This document shows, piece by piece, positions 31,500 to 39,311 of a stretch of DNA of 40,352 bases. The notes beneath the pieces were generated by a model. That model was not told the origin of the DNA, searched no databases, and saw only the letters and a program-made list of their open reading frames with translations. Source of the stretch: Micromonospora rubida (GTDB lineage Bacteria > Actinomycetota > Actinomycetes > Mycobacteriales > Micromonosporaceae); NCBI RefSeq assembly GCF_009908295.1, contig NZ_JAAALO010000017.1:1-40352 (forward strand), written 5' to 3'. Positions within the stretch are counted from its first letter, which is position 1, and each line of letters starts with the position of its first letter. The translations under genes and the position numbers were made by a program.

Positions 31500-34400
31500 A
31501 TGGCCGCAGAGGTTGGGCCGACGGTGGTGGCAGAGGTCCGGTTGCTCGGGCCGCTGGAGGTGACCACGGGTGCCGGTGGCCGGGTCGGGCTGGGTGGGCC
31601 CCGGCAGCGGACCCTGCTCGGGCTGCTGGCCCTGCGTGCCCCGGACGTCGTCTCCCGGGCCCAGTTGATCGACGGCATCTGGGGCGAGGCGCCGCCCGCC
31701 TCGGCGACCAAGACGCTGCACGCCCACGTGGCCTACCTGCGCCGGGCGCTGACCGGTGCCGGTCTGCCCGAGCTGATCACCACCCGACCACCCGGGTACG
31801 CCCTGGCCGCCGGCGAGACCGACGCGCGGCGCTTCGAGGCACTGGCCCGACGGGGCAACCGGGCCCTGCGCTCCGGTGCGGTCGCCGAGGCGGCCGAACT
31901 GCTCCGGGCCGGCCTGCGATTGTGGCGGGGTGACGTCCTGGCCGACTGCCCGATCGGCGAGTGGGCGCGGGCCGAGGCGGCCACCCTGCACGAGGCCCGG
32001 TGGAACGCCATGGAGGATCTCTGTGCCGCCGAGCTGGCGCTCGGCGAGCACGCCCGGGTCGCCGCCGAGCTGGAGAACCTGGTCGCCCGGGAACCCCTGC
32101 GGGAAAGGCTCTGGGAACTGTTGATGACCGCGCTGCACCTGGCCGGTCGACGGGCCGACGCGCTGGCCGCGTACCGGCGGGCCCGGGGTGTCCTGGTGGC
32201 GCAGCTCGGCATCGAGCCGGGCCGGCGGCTACGGGAGGTGGAGGCCGCCGTCCTGGCCGGGGAGAGCGTCGTGCCCGTAGGGCCGGCCTCCGACCGACTG
32301 GCCTCCGACCGACTGGCCCCCGACAGACTGGCGGCCGGCGGCGGCGGCGGTGCGGGCCGGGCGGCGGCGGATCCGGCGCCGAGCGAATCCGCCCCGTCAG
32401 GCTGGCCGACCGTCGCCGGCCCGCCGCTGCCGGCACCGCTGACCCGACTGATCGGCCGCCGGGCCGAGGTGGCCGAGATCGGCGCGCTCCTCGTCGACCA
32501 CCGGCTGGTCACCCTCACCGGTATCGGGGGGTGCGGCAAGACCCGGTTGGCCCTCGCGGTCGCGACGGAACTCGGCGCCGGGGACGACCCGACGGCCCGG
32601 TTCGTGGAACTCGCCGGGCTCGTCGACCCGGACCGGCTGGTGGGCGCCGTGGGCACCGCCCTCGGCCTGCCGGACCAGGGCGACCCGGCGCCCGTCGACG
32701 CGATGGCGCGGCAGCTACGCCGGGCCCGGCTGCTGCTGGTGCTCGACAACTGTGAGCACCTCGCTACCGCCTGCGCGGCGCTGGTCGGCACCCTGCTGAG
32801 CCGCTGCCCGCAGTTGCGGGTGCTGGCGACCAGCCGGGAGACCCTCGGCCTGCCGGGGGAGCGGGCGTTCCCGGTGGCTCCGCTGGCGGTACCGACCGGC
32901 CCGTTCACCGGCGACCTCGCCGAGGCCCGTCGCTACGACGCGGTCCGGCTCTTTCTCGACCGGGCGGCCGTGCCGGTCGTGCGCGACCTGCGGGACTCCG
33001 ACGCCGCCGCGCTGGTGGCGATCTGCGCGGGGCTCGACGGGCTGCCACTGGCGATCGAGCTGGCCGCCACCCGCACGTCGGTGCTCACCCCCCGGGAGAT
33101 CGCCGACCGGCTGCGTGAACCCGGGCTGCTCCGCACCGGCCCGGGTGGTGCCGGCCGGCCGTCCGCCCTCGACGCCGCCATGGCCTGGAGCTACCACCTG
33201 CTCAGCCCGGCCCGGCAACGGTGGTTCCGCCGGCTCGCGGTGTTCCGGGGCGGCGGCACCCTCGACGCGATCGAGGCGGTGGCGCCCGGGACGGCCGAGG
33301 AGGCCATCGACGTGCTCGGTGACCTGGTCGCCAGGTCCCTGGTGGTGACCGACCGGCGCCGGGACCGGGCCCGCTACCGGCTGCTGGAGACGATCCGGCA
33401 CTACGCCGCCGAGCGGCTCGCCGAATCCGTCGTGGAGTCCGCCGAGGCGTACCGGTGCCACGCCGTGCACTACCGGCGGCTGGCCGAGGATGTCGACCGG
33501 CAACTGCACGGCCCGGAACTGGAGGCGCTGCTGGACCGGCTCGCGGTGGAGCACGACAACCTGGTCGCCGCGCAGGAGTGGCACCGGCGGCACGGCTCCC
33601 GCTCCGAACAGCTCCGGCTCGCCGCCGGCCTGGGGCGGTACTGCCATCTGCGCGGCCGGTACCGGGAGGGCCGGCGGTGGCTCGCCGACGCGCTCACCGG
33701 CACCGCCGACGCGCCCGCGCCCGAGCTGGCCAGGGCCTGCCTCTCCGCGGCGTACCTGGCCCTCTTCGAATGCGACTACGTCGCCGCCACCGGGCACGGT
33801 GAGCGGGCGCTGGAGGTGCACCGGCAGCTCGCCGACGACGGCGGGTCCGCCCGGGCGTTGAGCCTGCTCGGCTCGGTCGACCGGGAACAGGGCCGGCTGG
33901 ACCGGTCGCTGGCCCGGTACGCCGAGGCGCTGACCGTCCACCGGGCCGCCGACAACCGGCGTGGGATCGCGGACACGTTGCTGATGACCGGCTTCACCGC
34001 CTGGCTCGGCGCCGACCTGGACCGGGCCGAACCGCTCGTCGAGGCGGCCCTGGCGGAGTTCCACCAGCTCGCTGATCCCGAGGGGATCGCGTCCGCCCGG
34101 GTCCACCTGGCCGCCGTGGCGTACCACCGGGGACAGGACGCCCGCGCCCGCTGGCTGGCCGAGGACGCGTTGTGCCGGTTCCGGGAGTTCGACTTCCAGG
34201 AGGGCATCGCCTGGGCACTGAACATCGTGGGCCTGGTCGAGGCCCGCGACGGCGACCGGCGACGGGCGGCCGAACTGCTCCGGGGCAGCCTGGAGCTGCA
34301 CTGTGCGGTCGGTGACCGGTGGCGCGGCGCCAGCCTGCTGGAGTCGCTCGCCGCCGTCCTCGCCGCCGACGACCGGCATCCGGCGGCGGTCGAATTGCTC

Positions 34401-34616
34401 GGCGCGGCCGGCGCCATCCGCGCCGCGATCGGGGCGCCGGTGCCGGCGCAGGAACACGCCACACACGCGGCCACCGTCGACCGGGTCCACCTGGCGCTGA
34501 CCGAGCGGGCCTTCTACGCCGCCTGGGCGCGCGGCGAGTCGTACCGGCTGGAGGAGCTGCCGCCCCGCCTCCGCGAGCTGGTGCCCACCGGGCGGCGACC
34601 CGTGCCCAGTGGCTGA
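31500..34616 (+). CDS. Large SARP/AfsR-type transcriptional regulator (BTAD, NB-ARC, TPR)
   Basis: 1038 residues from ATG preceded by a G-rich ribosome-binding site. Residues about 10-110 form an OmpR-type winged helix (VRLLGPLEVTTGAGGRVGLG; LIDGIWGEAPPASATKTLHA). The bacterial transcriptional activation domain runs to about 250 (LCAAELALGEHARVAAELEN). A hinge of three near-identical pentapeptides (ASDRL-ASDRL-APDRL) leads to an NB-ARC ATPase with Walker A GIGGCGKTRLAL near residue 340, Walker B LLLVLDNCEH and a LATSRETL sensor. TPR-like helices fill the rest. Such SARPs activate secondary-metabolite or local genes. Candidate targets are the flanking RTX-like and small secreted-protein genes. 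No biosynthetic cluster is in the window. Confidence 0.93.
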   Translation: MAAEVGPTVVAEVRLLGPLEVTTGAGGRVGLGGPRQRTLLGLLALRAPDVVSRAQLIDGIWGEAPPASATKTLHAHVAYLRRALTGAGLPELITTRPPGYALAAGETDARRFEALARRGNRALRSGAVAEAAELLRAGLRLWRGDVLADCPIGEWARAEAATLHEARWNAMEDLCAAELALGEHARVAAELENLVAREPLRERLWELLMTALHLAGRRADALAAYRRARGVLVAQLGIEPGRRLREVEAAVLAGESVVPVGPASDRLASDRLAPDRLAAGGGGGAGRAAADPAPSESAPSGWPTVAGPPLPAPLTRLIGRRAEVAEIGALLVDHRLVTLTGIGGCGKTRLALAVATELGAGDDPTARFVELAGLVDPDRLVGAVGTALGLPDQGDPAPVDAMARQLRRARLLLVLDNCEHLATACAALVGTLLSRCPQLRVLATSRETLGLPGERAFPVAPLAVPTGPFTGDLAEARRYDAVRLFLDRAAVPVVRDLRDSDAAALVAICAGLDGLPLAIELAATRTSVLTPREIADRLREPGLLRTGPGGAGRPSALDAAMAWSYHLLSPARQRWFRRLAVFRGGGTLDAIEAVAPGTAEEAIDVLGDLVARSLVVTDRRRDRARYRLLETIRHYAAERLAESVVESAEAYRCHAVHYRRLAEDVDRQLHGPELEALLDRLAVEHDNLVAAQEWHRRHGSRSEQLRLAAGLGRYCHLRGRYREGRRWLADALTGTADAPAPELARACLSAAYLALFECDYVAATGHGERALEVHRQLADDGGSARALSLLGSVDREQGRLDRSLARYAEALTVHRAADNRRGIADTLLMTGFTAWLGADLDRAEPLVEAALAEFHQLADPEGIASARVHLAAVAYHRGQDARARWLAEDALCRFREFDFQEGIAWALNIVGLVEARDGDRRRAAELLRGSLELHCAVGDRWRGASLLESLAAVLAADDRHPAAVELLGAAGAIRAAIGAPVPAQEHATHAATVDRVHLALTERAFYAAWARGESYRLEELPPRLRELVPTGRRPVPSG
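32286..32330 (+). repeat. 15-bp tandem repeat, three copies, in the SARP hinge
   Basis: GCCTCCGACCGACTG occurs twice exactly (32286-32300, 32301-32315) and once with two changes (32316-32330). It encodes repeated ASDRL-type pentapeptides between the activation and ATPase domains. The unit keeps frame, so copy number could vary between strains without breaking the gene. Confidence 0.85.
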
Positions 34617-34620
34617 CGGG

Positions 34621-34649
34621 CCGGGCCCCGGCGGCTGGCCGGGGCCCGG
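34621..34649. terminator. Bidirectional terminator between SARP and secreted-protein genes
   Basis: CCGGGCCCCGG, 7-nt loop, CCGGGGCCCGG: a perfect 11-bp GC stem between two convergent stop codons 47 bp apart. No T-tract. Confidence 0.7.
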
Positions 34650-34663
34650 TCGGGCGTGCTCGG

Positions 34664-35068
34664 TCAGTTGCTGACCCAGGAGAGGTAGACGTCGCCGTCG
34701 CAGGTGTAGGAACCGACGTTCTTGACCGTCCAGTAGATCTCGAGCTCGCGGGTGTTGTCGGCGTTCCAGTTCTGCTTGCGCCACTGCCGGGTGACCTCAA
34801 GCTGGCAGCTCTGCGTCACGGTGGTGGCGACCGGCCGGACGTCCACGTTGTAGTACCGGGAGGTGGGCGTGTTGTTCCACCCTCCGGAGGTGCTCGAACC
34901 CGGCGCCAGCGCGGTCACGTCGGCGATCTTGTAGGCACCCGCGGAGCCGACCTCGGCGTCGGCGCCGGCGACGGCGGGTGCTGGACCCGCCGCCGCGCCG
35001 AGCGCCGCCACCGCTGCGGCGGCCCCCAGCATCGCCCCGATCCGGCGGGCCTTCGTGGTCTTCAACAT
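34664..35068 (-). CDS. Small secreted protein of unknown function
   Basis: 134 residues from ATG with AAGGAG upstream. A typical Sec signal peptide is visible (KTTKARR, then AMLGAAAAVAALGAAAGPAP, cleavage near AVAG-ADAE, about residue 34). The mature part of about 100 residues is beta-rich and has just two cysteines (TQSCQLEV and SYTCDGDV), probably a disulphide. It carries many aromatics (GGWNNTPTSRYYNVDVRP; YWTVKNVGSYTC). I do not recognise the family. Its promoter carries three heptamer direct repeats like those of the RTX-like gene, so co-regulation by the intervening SARP is likely. Confidence 0.85.
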   Translation of the reverse strand: MLKTTKARRIGAMLGAAAAVAALGAAAGPAPAVAGADAEVGSAGAYKIADVTALAPGSSTSGGWNNTPTSRYYNVDVRPVATTVTQSCQLEVTRQWRKQNWNADNTRELEIYWTVKNVGSYTCDGDVYLSWVSN

Positions 35069-35119
35069 GTCGTTCTCCTTCTCACCGGTCCCGGGAACTT
35101 CCCGTCGGGGACTGGCCCA

Positions 35120-35163
35120 TTTCTAGGCACCGGCGGCTGTGAACCGGTTGTGATCGGGTTGCG
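35120..35163 (-). promoter_or_regulatory. SARP-type triple direct repeat and -10 of the secreted-protein gene
   Basis: On the minus strand, CGCAACC (35157-35163), CACAACC (35146-35152) and CACAGCC (35135-35141) are spaced by exactly 4 bp. The third ends 9 bp before TAGAAA (35120-35125), a plausible -10. Known SARP sites are heptamer repeats of 11-bp period whose last copy lies about 8 bp from the -10. Confidence 0.65.
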
Positions 35164-35301
35164 GTCGTCCGGTCGCCTGCCCGGTCGGCTCGCGGTGAAG
35201 CGGTAGTGGGCTACGACGGGTTCGTTTCTGACGGCCCACCGGCTCGGTCGCCGACTCACCGACCAGCGGTACGCCGACGACCTCACGCGAGGGTGAAGCG
35301 T

Positions 35302-35625
35302 TCAGTCGTGTTGCCGTGGCCCCCGACGCTGTTGGTTCTCGTTCTGCCGCAGGGCTTCCTCAAGTTGATCTTCGAGGATGATGATCCGGCAGGCGGCCTC
35401 CAGGGCGGTGCCCTGGTCGACCATCTCCCGGGCCCGGGCGGCCAGGCGCAGTTGATAGCGGGAGTACCGGCGGTGCCCGCCGCCGGAGCGGTGCGGGTCG
35501 ATCAGTTTTGCCTCGTCCAAGCGGCGCAGGAAGTCCTGCGAGGTGCCGAGCATCTCCGCGGCCCGACCAATGGTGTAGGCGGGATAGTCCTCGTCGCCGA
35601 ACATGTCATCGGGGTTCTGCCCCAT
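35302..35625 (-). CDS. MerR-type small transcriptional regulator
   Basis: 107 residues from ATG directly after a near-perfect GGAGGTGAC. The N-terminal MerR helix-turn-helix and wing are clear: YTIGRAAEMLGTSQDFLRRL, DEAKLIDPHRSGGGHRRYSR, YQLRLAARAREMVDQG. A short helix (CRIIILEDQLEEALRQNENQ) follows, probably for dimerisation. There is no effector-binding domain and no cysteine set for metal, so it is of the small HspR/BldC-like type rather than a metal or drug sensor. A perfect 12-bp hairpin sits in its 5' leader, 16 bp before the start. Targets unknown. Confidence 0.88.
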   Translation of the reverse strand: MGQNPDDMFGDEDYPAYTIGRAAEMLGTSQDFLRRLDEAKLIDPHRSGGGHRRYSRYQLRLAARAREMVDQGTALEAACRIIILEDQLEEALRQNENQQRRGPRQHD

Positions 35626-35641
35626 GTCACCTCCACGTCGA

Positions 35642-35669
35642 GGGCCCCGGCGCGCAAGCGCCGGGGCCC
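35642..35669 (-). promoter_or_regulatory. Perfect GC hairpin next to the MerR-gene ribosome-binding site
   Basis: GGGCCCCGGCGC, a 4-nt loop, GCGCCGGGGCCC: 12 uninterrupted pairs. On the minus strand it ends about 7 nt before the GGAGG of the gene at 35625. There is no T-tract. It could block read-through from upstream or shield the ribosome-binding site. Confidence 0.5.
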
Positions 35670-36453
35670 AGGGTTACGGGTCAGAACACCATCTGCCGAC
35701 ATGACCGTCGGCTCGTCGTATCCGCACCAGCCGCAAGCGAGGGCTTTGGGTGCGAGGATCGCATAAGCGTGACCGGAGACCACCTCTCTTCGATGGAAAC
35801 TGCGGTGTCCGCCCGGCCTGGATTGACGGCCGGCGGCGGGCGATCCAACGGCGTTTGGCCCTCCCTCTCCTCTGTTTCCTCTTCCCTTGCTGACGTACGG
35901 TCCGCCGGTGTCAGGGGCCCACGCGACTTCATGGCCCCGTACACGTGCGGCGAACCTCAGCTGGAGCCCTCAAGACTGCCTGGCCCCACCTGCGGCGCCC
36001 CGTCGCACAGTCACGTCAGGGCTGGCGTGCTTCTACTGCCGTTCGCCGAGGAACGGTGAAACCGCTCCCGTTCCTCGCCGCCCGTCGTGGCCTCACGGCC
36101 GGGCGGTCCGTCTGCGTCTTTAGTGGTTCTCTGCTCTCGACGGGAGTAAGAGTATTCCGCCCCACCGAGGATGTCTAGCTGATTCGGCATAGATTTTCTG
36201 TCTGACTGTCGGCAGGCTCGGCGGCCGGAGGGGCGCCAGGGCGGAACATGGCGCTACGGGTCTCGGCGAGAAATCCTCGACTGATTCCAGAAATCGGACC
36301 CCTGTCGTGGCCACGGCCTCGGACTTCGAGTGGATGCTGCGTGGGGCTGCCTTCGCGTGACGCCGCCTCCGCTGTCCGTCGGACGACCGCTGGCCCCCCG
36401 GCGGGGTGCCGGACGTCAGCGGCGGAACGCTCCCCAGGTAAGGGCGAGATGCC
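35670..36453. other. About 780 bp without a supported gene; paired hairpins near 36.05 kb
   Basis: GC and codon patterns here do not favour any frame. A 10-bp perfect stem CGAGGAACGG / CCGTTCCTCG (36047-36077, 11-nt loop) is followed at once by a second structure with 6-bp outer arms CCGCCC / GGGCGG and a short T-rich stretch (GTCTTTAG). Together they could terminate transcription on the plus strand or be part of an unrecognised RNA. Confidence 0.35.
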
Positions 36454-36484
36454 TTGACCGCAAGTTAGGTAGAGGTCATAGCGT
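36454..36484 (+). promoter_or_regulatory. SoxR box 1 and promoter of the FMN reductase gene
   Basis: TTGACC (36454-36459), 19-bp spacer, TAGCGT (36479-36484). An imperfect dyad ACCGCAAG-TTAG-GTAGAGGT (36457-36476) lies within. The over-long 19-bp spacer is the hallmark of MerR/SoxR-activated promoters. The right arm is identical to that of box 2. Confidence 0.6.
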
Positions 36485-36543
36485 CGATGTTGCCGCCGGT
36501 GCTCCACACCACGGCTGGCTGCATCGACGCTGAGAGGACAGTC

Positions 36544-37128
36544 ATGTCGACCGAACCGATCCGCCTCGCCCTGATCATCGGCAGCACCAGGGAGGGGCGG
36601 TTCGGCCCGACCGTCGCCCGGTGGTTCCTCAACCAGGCGAAGCAACGGGACGATTTCGAGGTCGACGTTGTCGACCTTGCCGAGCATGAACTGCCCACCG
36701 TGATCACCGCCCAGCCGACCCCCGAGGGGGCGCAGGCCCTGGGCGAGGTGATGCCCCGCATCAAGGCCGCGGACGCCTTCGTGATCGTCACGCCGGAGTA
36801 CAACCACAGCTTCCCGGCGTCGCTGAAGAACGCCATCGACTGGCACTCCACCCAGTGGCACGCAAAGCCGGTGGGCTTCGTCTCGTACGGCGGGCTCTCC
36901 GGCGGCCTGCGGGCCGTCGAAGCCCTTCGCCTGGTCTTGGCCGAGCTACACGCGGCCACCGTTCGGGCGACGGTCAGCTTCCACGACGCGTGGAAGCAGT
37001 TCGGCCCGGACGGTGAACCGATCGATCCCGAGGGCTGCAACACGTCCGCCAAGTACCTGCTCGACCAGCTCGGCTGGTGGGCCACGATCCTGCGCGAGGG
37101 GCGTGAGCGTCGACCGTACGTTTCGTGA
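36544..37128 (+). CDS. NADPH-dependent FMN reductase
   Basis: 194 residues from ATG with GAGAGGA upstream. It has a flavodoxin-like fold: phosphate loop LIIGSTREGRFGPTVA, and the flavin-contacting loop VTPEYNHSFPASLKNAIDW, which is diagnostic of the NADPH-dependent FMN reductase/azoreductase (SsuE/ChrR-like) family. It reduces flavins or quinone-like dyes with NAD(P)H in the cytoplasm. The promoter has a SoxR box, and soxR is convergent 19 bp downstream. SoxR of actinomycetes responds to redox-cycling antibiotics and is known to control reductases of this kind, so detoxification of redox-active compounds is the likely job. Confidence 0.92.
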   Translation: MSTEPIRLALIIGSTREGRFGPTVARWFLNQAKQRDDFEVDVVDLAEHELPTVITAQPTPEGAQALGEVMPRIKAADAFVIVTPEYNHSFPASLKNAIDWHSTQWHAKPVGFVSYGGLSGGLRAVEALRLVLAELHAATVRATVSFHDAWKQFGPDGEPIDPEGCNTSAKYLLDQLGWWATILREGRERRPYVS

Positions 37129-37147
37129 TCCGGCGGGCGGGAGCCGG

Positions 37148-37636
37148 TCAGCCGGCGGGGGCGTCGTCCCGTCCGGTGCCGACCGCCTCGATCAGGCGTC
37201 GCGGGCCCGGCCCGTCTGCCCCGAGCCGGTCCATCGGATTGATCATCGGACAGCGGTCCAGCGATATGCACCCGCAGCCGACGCAGTCCGCGAAGTCGTC
37301 GCGTAGCTGTTGCAGCTGGCGCAGCCGGGCGTCGAGGTCCGACTGCCAGCACTCGGTCATCCGCTTCCAGTCCTGCCGGTTGGGGGTGCGGCCGTCAGGC
37401 AGCAACGCCAGCACCTCCGCGACCTTCGCCAGCGGCACTCCGACACGCTGCGCGATGCGGACCAGCGCGACCCGGCGCAGGGCGTCGCGGGGGTAGCGCC
37501 GCTGGTTCCCGGTGGTACGCCGGCTGCTGATCAGGCCCTGACGCTCGTAGAAGTGCAGGGCCGAGACGCTCACCCCGCTGCGGGAGGCGAGCTGCCCGAC
37601 GGTGAGTTCGGAGTGGTCGAGGCGGTGGTCGGTCAT
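37148..37636 (-). CDS. soxR: Redox-sensitive transcriptional activator SoxR
   Basis: 162 residues from ATG. The MerR-type DNA-binding domain (LTVGQLASRSGVSVSALHFY; ERQGLISSRRTTGNQRRYPR) is followed by a dimerisation helix and the [2Fe-2S] ligand motif C-x2-C-x-C-x5-C in DCVGCGCISLDRC, which defines SoxR. Oxidation of the cluster lets it untwist promoters with 19-bp spacers. Three such promoters lie within 3 kb (genes at 36544, 38773 and 39271). It is 42 bp downstream of the DsbA/F420 fusion gene on the same strand and may be co-transcribed with it, giving positive autoregulation. Confidence 0.96.
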   Translation of the reverse strand: MTDHRLDHSELTVGQLASRSGVSVSALHFYERQGLISSRRTTGNQRRYPRDALRRVALVRIAQRVGVPLAKVAEVLALLPDGRTPNRQDWKRMTECWQSDLDARLRQLQQLRDDFADCVGCGCISLDRCPMINPMDRLGADGPGPRRLIEAVGTGRDDAPAG

Positions 37637-37678
37637 CGTGGCGCTCCCTACCGTCGGGACCAGCCTCCGGGCCGTAGG

Positions 37679-38773
37679 TCAGCCCCCGGAGGACTCCAGG
37701 ACGACCACCGGGATGTCCCGGGTGGTCTCGGTGGCATACTCGTCGTACTTGGGGAAGATCTTCGCCATCAGCTCCCACAGGCGTGGTCGCTCCTCGGCGG
37801 TGGCCAGCCGGCCCGTGGCGACGAACTTGTCCGCGCGCACCTGGACGTGGACCTCCGGGTCCGCCGTGAGGTTCAGGTACCAGTTCGGGTTCTTCGGCGA
37901 GGCGCCGTTGGAGGCGATCAGAACGACCCGGTCGCCGTCTCGGCCGTAGATCAGCGGCGTGCGGATCTGCCGGCCTGTGCGCCGCCCTCGCGTGGTCAGC
38001 AGCAGCGTCGGGAAGCCGTAGTAGTCGTGCCCGTCGGCCCCGTCGGTGGCCAGGTAACGCTGCACGTGGTTCTGCACGTCGGGCAGGGGACTGTTGCGTA
38101 TCCCGTCCGCGTCCGGCTCGTTCGACGGGATCACCGATCCGGCCCGGCTCGCGGCCGTCAGCGCCCCGAACAACGACTCCTCCGGCTGTTCGCCGAGCAT
38201 CGGCGGGGCGCCCTCGATCCGGAAGAGCGGCACACTGGTGATCCCGGCCTCCCGCACGAGACGCAGTGCGGCGCGAACCTCCTCGGTGCCGGAGTCTTCG
38301 GTGCCGGAGTCTTCTGCGGTGACGCCGACCTCGGCGGCCAGGCGGGCCAGCGTCCCGGCGTCGCCGATGTTGAGCCCGTCGGTGAAGTGCGCGCGGAACA
38401 GCCGCTCCACCATCGCCTCCCCCCGGCCCTGGTGGGCGGCCTGGGCGACGAGCCGGTGCGCCCCGAACGTCCCGGTGGCGATGGCCCGGTCGTAGTGGAG
38501 TTCCAGGCCGTCCTTCGTCGCCTCGGTGACGAGGTAACCCAACTGCTGCACCGTCTTCTCGCCGAAGGTCTGGGTGAGCGCCTCGATCAGCGGCATCCCC
38601 TCGGTGGGCGCGCCGGGCGCCAGCTCGAAGGGAGCGAAGCGGATCTCCACCTCGCCCCCGCCGGCCCGGAACCGCTCGGCGGCGCGGGCCAGCCGGGTGT
38701 ATCCGATGTACGAGTGCACGCAGATGAGGTCCAACACCATGTCCACCTGGATCCTGGCATTCCCGATAGTCAT
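37679..38773 (-). CDS. DsbA/FrnE-like domain fused to an F420 (deazaflavin)-dependent reductase domain
   Basis: 364 residues from ATG 38773; an in-frame TTG at 38794 is unlikely because the predicted promoter -10 lies between. Residues about 8-215 are a DsbA/FrnE thioredoxin-fold domain (VLDLICVHSYIGYTRLARAA; PFELAPGAPTEGMPLIEALT; AAHQGRGEAMVERLFRAHF; AGITSVPLF). The expected CPWC-type motif is C-V-H-S, so one redox cysteine is lost. Residues about 228-364 are a Ddn-like deazaflavin oxidoreductase (YGFPTLLLTTRGRRTGRQI; RTPLIYGRDGDRVVLIASNG; KNPNWYLNLTADPEVHVQV). The linker has a duplicated SGTED unit. A SoxR box drives it. The fusion suggests a combined electron-transfer enzyme for quinones or nitro-compounds; that is inference. 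Confidence 0.9.
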   Translation of the reverse strand: MTIGNARIQVDMVLDLICVHSYIGYTRLARAAERFRAGGGEVEIRFAPFELAPGAPTEGMPLIEALTQTFGEKTVQQLGYLVTEATKDGLELHYDRAIATGTFGAHRLVAQAAHQGRGEAMVERLFRAHFTDGLNIGDAGTLARLAAEVGVTAEDSGTEDSGTEEVRAALRLVREAGITSVPLFRIEGAPPMLGEQPEESLFGALTAASRAGSVIPSNEPDADGIRNSPLPDVQNHVQRYLATDGADGHDYYGFPTLLLTTRGRRTGRQIRTPLIYGRDGDRVVLIASNGASPKNPNWYLNLTADPEVHVQVRADKFVATGRLATAEERPRLWELMAKIFPKYDEYATETTRDIPVVVLESSGG

Positions 38774-38779
38774 GTGCTC

Positions 38780-38810
38780 AGTCTCCAACCTCAACAGCGG
38801 TAGAGGTCAA
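38780..38810 (-). promoter_or_regulatory. SoxR box 2 and promoter of the DsbA/F420 fusion gene
   Basis: Minus strand: TTGACC (38805-38810), 19 bp, GAGACT (38780-38785). The dyad ACCTCAAC-AGCG-GTAGAGGT (38788-38807) has one mismatch between arms. The -10 ends 6 nt before the ATG, so the transcript would begin at or next to the start codon. The box overlaps the stop codon of the upstream gene. Confidence 0.65.
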
Positions 38811-39271
38811 TCCGGACGGCCGAGCCGGGCCGCCCGCGGCAACGCCGGAATCAGCACCGCCGCGACCGCGACGTGTAGCAGGGCCAGCGTGAGCTGGTTG
38901 GTGGTGCTGAAGCCGGGCATCTGCCAGGGCAGGGTCACGAGGAAGACGATGCTCGCGACGACGGTCCAGATGAGGGCGCCCCGACGCTTGGTGATCTTTT
39001 CCAACACCGCGAGCGAGGCCCAGCCGGCAAGGCCGGCGAAGAGCGACGCGAAGATCACCGCCCCGAGGGGCAGGTCGATCTTCTCGTCCGAACCGTACTG
39101 CTTTGGCACCGACACGTCGGCGCCGAGGATCGGCACTGCGACGACCCAGACCAGGGCCGCCGCCAACACGCCCGCCAGGACGACGAGGGAGCGGTTGCGG
39201 ATTCGCCTGCCGCGCTGGGGTGGGGGACCCGACTCATCGTGGGCGATCGGCCCCTGGCGCTGATCGGTCAT
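38807..39271 (-). CDS. DUF6069-like membrane protein under SoxR control
   Basis: 154 residues from ATG 39271 with GGAG about 9 nt upstream; the longer TTG start at 39283 is not needed. Four hydrophobic helices are visible: SLVVLAGVLAAALVWVVAVP, LGAVIFASLFAGLAGWASLA, ALIWTVVASIVFLVTLP and LTLALLHVAVAAVLIPALP. This matches the small four-helix actinobacterial membrane family I know as DUF6069, function unknown. Its promoter has the best SoxR box of the three, so it probably belongs to the defence against redox-active compounds. Its stop codon lies inside the SoxR box of the next gene. Confidence 0.82.
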   Translation of the reverse strand: MTDQRQGPIAHDESGPPPQRGRRIRNRSLVVLAGVLAAALVWVVAVPILGADVSVPKQYGSDEKIDLPLGAVIFASLFAGLAGWASLAVLEKITKRRGALIWTVVASIVFLVTLPWQMPGFSTTNQLTLALLHVAVAAVLIPALPRAARLGRPD

Positions 39272-39311
39272 GACTGTCTCCAACGAGTGAAGAGATCGAC
39301 GTTGTCCGTCG

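Noticed and set aside
35502..35783. Possible small gene upstream of the MerR gene (ACGWCGYDEP)
   Set aside because: Third-position GC looks lower than in true genes here, the frame runs through the perfect hairpin and deep into the MerR gene, and no family is recognisable.
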